The notes under the pieces were generated by a model that saw only the letters and a list, made by a program, of their open reading frames with translations, was not told the origin of the DNA and ran no database searches. DNA of 9,450 bases, taken from Pseudomonas sp. GTDB lineage: Bacteria; Pseudomonadota; Gammaproteobacteria; Pseudomonadales; Pseudomonadaceae. The position numbers were made by a program, and so were the translations under genes. Every line of letters begins with the position of its first letter. Within the stretch, counting starts at the first letter, position 1. The stretch is from contig SKFV01000184.1 in NCBI GenBank assembly GCA_007117785.1, positions 1 through 9,450 of the forward strand, read 5' to 3'. Below are positions 1 to 5,943 of this stretch, piece after piece.

Positions 1-9
1 GGCGGTCAT
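1..9 (-). CDS. Probable first codons of the next LPS-core gene (truncated by window edge)
   Basis: Only ATG ACC GCC (Met-Thr-Ala) is visible before the window ends. The start codon at 7-9 overlaps the TGA stop of the upstream kinase gene (6-8) in an ATGA arrangement, the same as at the junction before it (743-746). A GAGG Shine-Dalgarno sequence lies 7 nt upstream of this ATG, inside the end of the kinase gene. In Pseudomonas LPS-core clusters the next gene is usually another member of the same family of small kinase-like proteins, so a third such gene is the natural guess. Three codons cannot prove identity. Confidence 0.45.
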
Positions 10-746
10 TCACGTCCCTCAAAAAACCGCAGAATGCGGCGAATCATCCGTTTACCAGCAGCATCCAGGCGCGACTGATGCTGATAGGTCAGAAAAAAGC
101 GCAGGCGCTGGCTGCGGCTTAACTGGTATTTACCAATCTTGTCCAGGCAGGCTAGATCCTTGATGATCCGGTAACCCAGAAAAGGCTGCGGCCAGAATGA
201 GCCGGTCGGACAATCAATAAAAAATACCCGCGCCTGGGGTGTTACCAGAATATTACGCCACTTGAGATCATTATGCGCAAAACCCTGGTCATGCATCATG
301 CGGGTGGCGTGGGCGACCTGATAACTGACCTGGGCGACCCAGTGCCGATCGTGCAGGCAGTGGTCCTGGTTATTCGCCAACCAGGCTAGATCACGGGTGT
401 CGGCCAGTTCCTCAGTGATCAGCGCACCGCGCAAAAAGCCACCTACCCGGCGCTCCAGCCCGAAAGCCACGACCGTTGCAGCAGGGATACCCCAGGCGGT
501 GAAGTGCAGCAGGTTTTCCCACTCGGCCTTGACCCGTGGGCGGCCCAGATAGCGACGCAGATTCTTGCCGGCACCGGTGTAGCGTTTGAGGTAGTAGACG
601 CGCCCGCCAATAGTGATGCGGTGTACCTGACTCAGGGGGTCGCTGGTAATGTAGTCACCTTCAAGCGCAAACACCGCGTCAAGATTGGCAAAGGCCTTGC
701 CGCTCTCCCCCGTTGCGTATTCAGGGTTCAGCGTCCAACCGCTCAT
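6..746 (-). CDS. wapP: LPS core kinase-like protein, WapP/InaA family
   Basis: A 246-residue, probably cytoplasmic, kinase-like protein that likely phosphorylates a heptose of the LPS inner core. Visible kinase-fold signatures are a candidate ATP-binding lysine in YYLKRY (K54), TEEL near 111-114 (hinge region), the catalytic-loop motif HND at 158-160 followed by LKWRN (D160 catalytic, K162, N165), and IDCP at 177-180 (D178 in the metal-binding DFG-like position). The C-terminus is basic and ends FFEGRE. Length and overall sequence resemble, from memory, P. aeruginosa PA5008 (WapP). The start is well supported: ATG overlaps the waaP stop as ATGA and has GGAG 7 nt upstream, which implies translational coupling. 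No signal peptide or membrane segment is apparent. The kinase-family call is firm. The symbol rests on synteny and remembered similarity, and the phosphorylated position is inferred. Confidence 0.82.
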   Translation of the reverse strand: MSGWTLNPEYATGESGKAFANLDAVFALEGDYITSDPLSQVHRITIGGRVYYLKRYTGAGKNLRRYLGRPRVKAEWENLLHFTAWGIPAATVVAFGLERRVGGFLRGALITEELADTRDLAWLANNQDHCLHDRHWVAQVSYQVAHATRMMHDQGFAHNDLKWRNILVTPQARVFFIDCPTGSFWPQPFLGYRIIKDLACLDKIGKYQLSRSQRLRFFLTYQHQSRLDAAGKRMIRRILRFFEGRE

Positions 747-1555
747 CCTTCAGCTCCGGGGGCAAAGCGGCGGAACCAGCGATCAAGCAGTTTTGCCGCG
801 CGACGCTCCAGCCAGGCCAGGAGTCGTGCTTCCTGTTGCAAGGTCTGGCGCAGCGGCTGAGCAAAATAAATACGCAGGAAGCGCAGCTTGTCGCGGCGGG
901 TCAAGCCAATCTGCAGGGCTGAGAAATACAGTGCGGCCAGATCCTTGTTGCGCCAGCGCACCGGCACCTGATCGCGGATTTGCGCGCGATGCAGATCGAT
1001 AAGGGAAAGGCGGAAATGTCCAGGTCGAGGTGGCGGATCCGTGTGCAGCAGGAAATGCACCAGATAGCAGTCACGGTGATTGACGCCGGCGCGGTGCATG
1101 CGGCCCACCATTTCAGCGACCCGTTCGATCAAGGCATGCTTGAGGGCAAAAGGAGGTGGCTGCTGTGGCCAGTCACGACAAAAATCTTCCAGACTGATGG
1201 TAGGCGCCAGCTCTTCAGTGATAATAAATGAGTGACGGGTGGCCGGGTTGCTGCCGCGCTGCCCATAGGCCACCGGGCGCATGGTGGCGACCCCGGCCTG
1301 CTCCAGCGCAGCAATGGCCTGCCATTCCTGCCTGGCGCCGAGCACGGGTTTTTTCAGCAGACTGAGGTTCTTGATGATTTCGCCCCAGCCGATGCCACGG
1401 TGAATCTTGACGAAATAGCCCTGCCCTGCCACCTCGGTACGCAAGGTACGTCGGCCTTCCAGGGCGCGAAATACCTCGCCATCCAGCTGCTCGACAGCTA
1501 CAAAGGGGTCCTTATCGGCCCACAACCGGTTGAACGGTTCCTTGAGGATCAGCAT
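743..1555 (-). CDS. waaP: LPS heptose kinase WaaP (RfaP)
   Basis: A 270-residue cytoplasmic kinase that phosphorylates heptose I of the LPS inner core with ATP. In Pseudomonas, inner-core phosphates are needed for LPS assembly and outer-membrane integrity, and WaaP is reported to be essential. Visible motifs are the glycine-containing loop and lysine region FVKIHRGIGWGE (K50), TEELAPT at 113-119, the catalytic HRD at 160-162 (D162, the same number as the catalytic Asp of E. coli WaaP), and LIDLHR at 185-190 (D187, metal-binding). The frame is open back to a GTG at 1588, but the ATG at 1555 is preferred. That start gives the usual family N-terminus (EPF..LWA) and length, and GGGAG lies 9 nt upstream. 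The gap to the waaG stop is then 19 nt. The 3' end overlaps the next kinase gene by 4 nt. Confidence 0.95.
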   Translation of the reverse strand: MLILKEPFNRLWADKDPFVAVEQLDGEVFRALEGRRTLRTEVAGQGYFVKIHRGIGWGEIIKNLSLLKKPVLGARQEWQAIAALEQAGVATMRPVAYGQRGSNPATRHSFIITEELAPTISLEDFCRDWPQQPPPFALKHALIERVAEMVGRMHRAGVNHRDCYLVHFLLHTDPPPRPGHFRLSLIDLHRAQIRDQVPVRWRNKDLAALYFSALQIGLTRRDKLRFLRIYFAQPLRQTLQQEARLLAWLERRAAKLLDRWFRRFAPGAEG

Positions 1556-1564
1556 AGCTGCAGA

Positions 1565-1569
1565 CTCCC
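1565..1569 (-). promoter_or_regulatory. Shine-Dalgarno sequence that sets the waaP start
   Basis: On the minus strand this reads GGGAG, 9 nt before the ATG at 1555. It lies in the short gap after the waaG stop codon. It favours the ATG over the in-frame GTG at 1588, which would overlap waaG by 14 nt and add eleven residues absent, as I recall them, from Pseudomonas WaaP proteins. Confidence 0.7.
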
Positions 1570-1574
1570 GGGCA

Positions 1575-2708
1575 TCACTTGACCTCACCCAGAATCACAT
1601 CAGCGGCCTTCTCCGGCATGCTGTAGAGGTCGTGGCTGTCGGCAAAGGCCAGGGCATTCTGCTGCCAACGCTGACGTTGCTCATCATCACCCAGCATCTG
1701 CGCCAGCTGCGCGTTGAACGCCGCCTGGCTGAAAGGCTCAGGGGCGACCAGACCGCATTCGGCATCCAGGACATAATGGGCGTAGCCACAGACTTCCGTC
1801 ACCAACAGGGGCAAGCCAGCAACCAGGGCCTCAAGCAGAACGGTGCCGGTGTTTTCCTGCCGCGCCGGATGCAACAGCACATCACTGGCAAGCAGAAAAT
1901 CCGGTACGTCCTTACGCCCGCCTGGCATGAACACCTGCCCTGCTACGCCATGTTCGCGCGCCAGAGCCTGCATGCTACCCGGATCATCAGCGCCCAGGGC
2001 GACCAAGCGGGTGCGCTGGCGTAAGGCGTCAGGTAATGCGGCCAACGCCTGAATGCTGCGATCCAGGCCTTTACGGTGAAAATCCGAGCCGATCTGCACC
2101 AGCAGCAAGCCATCCGCCGGCAAATCGAATTCGGCGCCCAGGCGTTGACGGGCTATCTGGCGAAGTTCCGCGGCATTGGCCGGCGCACGACGATCCGGCG
2201 AAATACCCGGTGGCAGCAAATGAAAGCGCGCATCCGGGGTACCGTAGTGCTGTTTGAAGAACGCCATCTGGGTCGCCGAGATCATCATCAAGGCGGTGTG
2301 CCCGGCAGGGTCAAACACAGCTCTTTCATAGGCGGAAAAGTGGCGGTAGCGCGGACTGTAGCGGTACATCGGCTTGCGCAGGGTGCGCGCCTTTTCTTCG
2401 TAACAGGGGTCGGCGGCGTAGTAACTGTCCAACCCCGGCATCTTGTTGAAACCCACCACGCAGTCAACCGGCCGGCGCTGCATGTCGGCCTGCACCCAAC
2501 GGGTGAATTTGGCGTAACGACGATGGTTGAGCCAGGCCTTGACCGGCACCATGACCAGCTCGAAACCGTCCGGCACCTCACCCTCCCAGCTCAGGGTATA
2601 CACCCGGATATGATGCCCGCGCGCCTGACAGACTTGGGCAATACGCACAAAATCACGCTGCAGCCCGCCAAAGGGAAAGTACTTGTAGAGCAAAAAAGCC
2701 AGTTGCAT
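1575..2708 (-). CDS. waaG: LPS core glycosyltransferase WaaG (GT4 family)
   Basis: A 377-residue GT-B fold glycosyltransferase acting at the cytoplasmic face of the inner membrane. It adds the first outer-core sugar to heptose II. In enterics this is glucose; in Pseudomonas the first residue is galactosamine, so the donor is probably a UDP-hexosamine, which is inference. Visible features are the N-terminal acceptor domain opening LLYKYFPFGGLQRD (GG at 14-15), FNKMPGLD at 88-94, the nucleotide-sugar domain starting LLLVQIGSDFHRKG (201-214), and the E-x7-E motif at E285/E293 in QENTGTVLLEAL, which contacts the donor. The length is close to the family norm. The ATG shares one base with the waaC stop (TGATG at 2708), and GAGG lies 7 nt upstream, so translation is probably coupled to waaC. 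The call is firm; the sugar specificity is not readable from sequence. Confidence 0.95.
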   Translation of the reverse strand: MQLAFLLYKYFPFGGLQRDFVRIAQVCQARGHHIRVYTLSWEGEVPDGFELVMVPVKAWLNHRRYAKFTRWVQADMQRRPVDCVVGFNKMPGLDSYYAADPCYEEKARTLRKPMYRYSPRYRHFSAYERAVFDPAGHTALMMISATQMAFFKQHYGTPDARFHLLPPGISPDRRAPANAAELRQIARQRLGAEFDLPADGLLLVQIGSDFHRKGLDRSIQALAALPDALRQRTRLVALGADDPGSMQALAREHGVAGQVFMPGGRKDVPDFLLASDVLLHPARQENTGTVLLEALVAGLPLLVTEVCGYAHYVLDAECGLVAPEPFSQAAFNAQLAQMLGDDEQRQRWQQNALAFADSHDLYSMPEKAADVILGEVK

Positions 2709-3766
2709 CAGGTTGCCTCAGACGCCAGCAAGGGTTGCAACCGCGCCATGACCTGGGCGGGGTTGAGTCGGGTAAAGCATAGCGGTTGCTCGCGGGTCAG
2801 GTCGAATTGCGCGCGTTCATCCGCGGTCGGCTGGTAATTGCAGCGCTTGCGCAAACACGGGGCGCAGGCAAAGTCGCTGGCCAGGTGTTGCTGGCGGGCA
2901 CCATAGGCGCCGGTAAACCCTGGGTTGGTGGGGCCAAACAGCGACAGGGTCGGTACATCCAGCGCTGCGGCCAGGTGGCCGAGACCGGTATCCACGGCGA
3001 CGCAGGCGCTGGCACCTGAAAGCTCGCGGGCAACGCCGGCCAGGTTCAGCCTGGGCAGCACAGCCACACCATTGAGACCGGCGGCGATACGCTGCGCCCG
3101 CGCCTGTTCAGCCGCGTTACCCCAAGGCAAACGCACCTGCCAGCCGTGGGCAACCACCTGCTCTGCCAACTGCCGCCAGTAGAGCTCCGGCCAGTGCTTG
3201 GTGTCCCAGGTGGTACCGTGCAGGAACAGCAGATAGGGCTGGCTCCCAGCCGGCTCACGCTCCTGCGGCAACTTAAGGCCATACTCACCGAGGCTATCCG
3301 GCAGTTGATAACCCAGGGCCGCAGCAAACAGCTGACGCAAGCGCTCAACCGCATGCTGCCCCCAGGCCACGCTGTGCGGCTGGTCATAGAAACGGCTGGC
3401 AAAGGGTTCACGTGCCGACGACCTATCCAGGCCGGCGACTCGCCCCTGGGCATAACGGGTCAGCCAGGCGCTTTTCAATAACCCCTGTGCATCGATTACC
3501 AGGTCATAGGATTGATCACGCAGACGTCGCTTGAAAGCCCGCCATTCACCACTTTTCCAGGTAGCCAGGGGCTGTTTGCGCCAGCGACGAATAGCCACCG
3601 GTATTACCTCGGCCACGGCCGGGTGCCAACGGGGAATTTCCGCGAAGGCTTCCTCTACTACCCAGTCAAACTGGATACCCGGAATCGCCCTGACCGCATC
3701 AGTCAATGCCGGCAAGGTATGAATGACATCGCCCAGTGATGAGGTTTTGATCAACAGCACCCGCAT
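2708..3766 (-). CDS. waaC: ADP-heptose:LPS heptosyltransferase I (WaaC/RfaC)
   Basis: A 352-residue GT9 (GT-B fold) enzyme that transfers L-glycero-D-manno-heptose from ADP-heptose to Kdo on Kdo2-lipid A, giving heptose I of the inner core. The N-terminus IKTSSLGDVIHTLPAL carries the catalytic Asp (D13, the same number as in E. coli WaaC). LHGTTWDTKHWPE holds the conserved lysine K190, and VDTGLGHLAAALDVP (258-272) is the ADP-heptose binding stretch with D259 and H264. FGPTNPGFTGAYG follows at 277-289. A CAPC-x4-C cluster at 301-309 plus C330 is present, parallel to one in WaaF. The gene begins 3 nt after the waaF stop, with AGGA 10 nt upstream inside waaF, and ends in a 1-nt overlap with waaG. 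The TSSLGDVIHTLPA signature separates it from WaaF. Confidence 0.96.
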   Translation of the reverse strand: MRVLLIKTSSLGDVIHTLPALTDAVRAIPGIQFDWVVEEAFAEIPRWHPAVAEVIPVAIRRWRKQPLATWKSGEWRAFKRRLRDQSYDLVIDAQGLLKSAWLTRYAQGRVAGLDRSSAREPFASRFYDQPHSVAWGQHAVERLRQLFAAALGYQLPDSLGEYGLKLPQEREPAGSQPYLLFLHGTTWDTKHWPELYWRQLAEQVVAHGWQVRLPWGNAAEQARAQRIAAGLNGVAVLPRLNLAGVARELSGASACVAVDTGLGHLAAALDVPTLSLFGPTNPGFTGAYGARQQHLASDFACAPCLRKRCNYQPTADERAQFDLTREQPLCFTRLNPAQVMARLQPLLASEAT

Positions 3767-3769
3767 GCG

Positions 3770-4816
3770 TCAGAGGTCCTGCGGGTCAGGCAAGGGGTCG
3801 CCGACCAGACGCTGCAAGGCATCAATGACCTGCGCCGGCGGCAAGTCGCGCAGACAGTTGTAATGGCCGAAACGGCAGGTACGGTCAAAGCAGGGGCTGC
3901 ACTCAAGGCCAAGGCGCACGGTTTCGACGGCATCGGCCAGCGGCGGGGTGAAGCCCGGCGAGGTCGAGCCATACACGGCAACCAGAGGGCGTTCCAGGGC
4001 TGCCGCCACATGCATCAAACCAGAATCATTGCTGACCACAGCGGTGGCCGCCGACATCAGATCGATAGCTTCAGCCAGACTGGTCTCGCCACTGAGATTG
4101 ACCGCTTCTTCACGCAGCCCGGGAATCAAGCGACCACGAATATCCTCACCCACCGGATGATCGTTGTTCGAGCCGAACAGCCACACCTGCCAGCCCTGAC
4201 GAATACAGTGCTCGGCAATAGCGGCATAGTGCTCACTGGGCCAGCGCTTGGCTTCGCCAAACTCAGCACCCGGGCACAGGGCAAGGACCGGACGATCCAG
4301 TTCCAGCCTGAAACGCGCCAGCGCTGTGTCACGACTATCCGGGTCGATGGCTAACTGTGGCCGCGGATACGGCTGCGGCAAAACCGCACCCGAGTCAAAG
4401 GCCAGCGCCATAAAGCGCTCGATCATCAGCGGGTAGGCCTGCTTGTCGAGTTTGCGATGGTCATTGAGCAGACCGTAGCGCATCTCGCCCAGCCAGCCGG
4501 TACGCAAGGGAATATCGGCGAAATACGGCACCAAGGCCGACTTCAGCGAATTGGGCAAGAGGATAGCCTGGTCATAGTGACCCGCCAGTGACTTGCCAAT
4601 ACGCCGCCGCTCACGCAGACCCAACACACCGTGCCCAAGCGGAAAGCTCAACGCCTGATTGACCTCGGGCATACGCTCGAGAATCGGCCGACTCCAGTCC
4701 GGGGCCAGCACATCAATCACGCAGGCATCGCCATGGCGCTGTTTGAGGCAGACGAACAGCGTCTGCGCCATCACCATGTCGCCTACCCAGCTGGGACCAA
4801 CAATCAGAATCTTCAT
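3770..4816 (-). CDS. waaF: ADP-heptose:LPS heptosyltransferase II (WaaF/RfaF)
   Basis: A 348-residue GT9 enzyme that adds heptose II to heptose I of the LPS inner core from ADP-heptose, at the cytoplasmic face of the inner membrane. The N-terminus MKILIVGPSWVGDMVMAQ is diagnostic of WaaF and fixes the ATG. D13 is the conserved catalytic position. ALCPGAEFGEAKRWP (179-193) carries K190, and SNDSGLMHVAAAL (262-274) is the ADP-heptose site with D264. YGSTSPGFTPPL follows, then a CSPC-x4-C cluster (306-314) and C321. This is the first gene of the LPS block. Its start codon has no good Shine-Dalgarno sequence in the preceding 15 nt (only a weak AAGCGG), and immediately beyond that lies the repeat at 4829-4935. 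It is probably cotranscribed with waaC, whose start is 3 nt beyond its stop. Confidence 0.96.
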   Translation of the reverse strand: MKILIVGPSWVGDMVMAQTLFVCLKQRHGDACVIDVLAPDWSRPILERMPEVNQALSFPLGHGVLGLRERRRIGKSLAGHYDQAILLPNSLKSALVPYFADIPLRTGWLGEMRYGLLNDHRKLDKQAYPLMIERFMALAFDSGAVLPQPYPRPQLAIDPDSRDTALARFRLELDRPVLALCPGAEFGEAKRWPSEHYAAIAEHCIRQGWQVWLFGSNNDHPVGEDIRGRLIPGLREEAVNLSGETSLAEAIDLMSAATAVVSNDSGLMHVAAALERPLVAVYGSTSPGFTPPLADAVETVRLGLECSPCFDRTCRFGHYNCLRDLPPAQVIDALQRLVGDPLPDPQDL

Positions 4817-4828
4817 AACAAGCCGCTT

Positions 4829-4935
4829 AAGGCTGAAGGCTCAAGGCTGGAAGCTGAAAACCTGAAACTGAGCACGGACAGATAACCTCCAAGGACAGAT
4901 TTCAAACTTTCAGCCTCCAGCCTATGGCTTTCAGC
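4829..4935. repeat. Imperfect inverted repeat with 7-bp tandem units filling the ilvE-waaF gap
   Basis: Two 28-nt arms, 4832-4859 and 4908-4935, are inverted copies that match at 23 of 28 positions and are separated by 48 nt. The left arm contains a short tandem array with period 7: AAGGCTG, AAGGCTC, AAGGCTG, GAAGCTG from 4829 to 4856. The loop holds a direct repeat of GGACAGAT (4876-4883 and 4893-4900). Further GCTGAAA-type units run to the ilvE stop codon at 4941-4943, so the element occupies essentially the whole gap. As RNA it could form a long hairpin between the ilvE and waaF messages. No T-tract follows on either strand, so it does not look like a standard intrinsic terminator. It is probably a dispersed intergenic repeat of the genome, which is inference. 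Confidence 0.75.
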
Positions 4936-4940
4936 GGATT

Positions 4941-5864
4941 TCAGCCGACCAACGTCCGCCATTCGGCATGCTCTGCGGTCTGACCGCTAACCAGGTCGAA
5001 GTAGGCTTTTTGCAGTTTGGCGGTGATCGGGCCACGGTGACCCGGGCCGATCTTGCGGCCGTCCAGCTCCTGAATCGGCGTGACTTCGGCGGCGGTGCCG
5101 GTGAAGAAAGCTTCGTCGGCGATATAGACTTCATCGCGGGTGATGCGCTTTTCTACCAGCTCCAGGCCGTGCTCTTTGGCCAGGGTCAGGATGGTGTTGC
5201 GGGTAATGCCGTTGAGGCAGGCAGTCACTTCCGGGGTGTAGATCACGCCGTTCTTGATGATGAAGATGTTCTCGCCCGAGCCTTCGGCGACATAGCCTTC
5301 CGGGTCCAGCAGCAGGGCCTCTTCGGCACCGGCTGAGATGGCTTCCTGCAGCGCCAGCATAGAGTTGATGTAGTGCCCGTTGGCCTTGGCGCGGGTCATG
5401 GAAATATTCACGTGGTGACGGGTGAAGGAGCTGGTACGCACCTTGATGCCGGTCTCCAATGCTTCTTTACCCATGTAGGCGCCCCAGTCCCAGGCGGCAA
5501 TAATGACGTGGGTCTTCAGGCCGGTGGCACGCAGGCCCATACCTTCGGAGCCGTAGAACACCATGGGGCGCAGGTAGGCGCTTTTCAGGTTGTTCTCGCG
5601 CACGGCAGCACATTGGGCCGCGTTCAGCTCTTCCTTGCTGAAGGGGATCTGCATATTCATGATCTTGGCCGAATCAAACAGGCGATCCGTATGCGCGTCC
5701 AGGCGGAAGATGGCGGTGCCATCCGGGGTATCGTAGGCGCGTACGCCCTCGAATACACCCATGCCGTAATGCAGGGTATGCGTCAGCACATGCACATTGG
5801 CCTCGCGCCACGGCACCATTTCACCATCAAACCAGATAACACCATCACGATCGGCCATCGACAT
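4941..5864 (-). CDS. ilvE: Branched-chain amino acid aminotransferase IlvE
   Basis: A 307-residue PLP-dependent (fold type IV) cytoplasmic aminotransferase. It interconverts leucine, isoleucine and valine with their 2-oxo acids, using glutamate/2-oxoglutarate. Visible features are MADRDGVIWFDGEMV at the start, THTLHYGMGVFEGVRAY (28-44), TRHHVNISMTRAKANG with the Schiff-base lysine K160, the EGSGENIF stretch (194-201), LNGITRN (217-223) in the cofactor-phosphate region, and FFTGTAAEVTPI (253-264). The frame is open to an ATG at 5879, but I place the start at the ATG at 5864: GGAG lies 9 nt upstream, and Pseudomonas IlvE proteins begin MSMADRDG as I recall them. The 5879 start has no clear Shine-Dalgarno sequence and adds only MELAA. 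A 79-nt gap separates it from glnE upstream. I see no terminator or convincing promoter in that gap. Confidence 0.96.
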   Translation of the reverse strand: MSMADRDGVIWFDGEMVPWREANVHVLTHTLHYGMGVFEGVRAYDTPDGTAIFRLDAHTDRLFDSAKIMNMQIPFSKEELNAAQCAAVRENNLKSAYLRPMVFYGSEGMGLRATGLKTHVIIAAWDWGAYMGKEALETGIKVRTSSFTRHHVNISMTRAKANGHYINSMLALQEAISAGAEEALLLDPEGYVAEGSGENIFIIKNGVIYTPEVTACLNGITRNTILTLAKEHGLELVEKRITRDEVYIADEAFFTGTAAEVTPIQELDGRKIGPGHRGPITAKLQKAYFDLVSGQTAEHAEWRTLVG

Positions 5865-5873
5865 AGCAGCCAG

Positions 5874-5877
5874 CTCC
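5874..5877 (-). promoter_or_regulatory. Shine-Dalgarno sequence that sets the ilvE start
   Basis: This is GGAG on the minus strand, 9 nt before the ATG at 5864. It overlaps the codons that would follow the alternative ATG at 5879, so the shorter 307-residue product is preferred. Confidence 0.7.
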
Positions 5878-5943
5878 ATCAGTATCTTTATCAGTTAAGT
5901 TATGTTCTTGCCTGTACGTGCTGCCTCCGCCGGCCAGCGCCTC

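Noticed and set aside
2076..2837. A 253-codon plus-strand open frame across waaG and the end of waaC.
   Set aside because: It crosses two firmly identified genes on the other strand, has no family signature, and is best explained as a composition shadow.
4829..4940. Intrinsic terminator between ilvE and waaF.
   Set aside because: The arms are long but imperfect, the loop is 48 nt, and no T-run follows on the minus strand.
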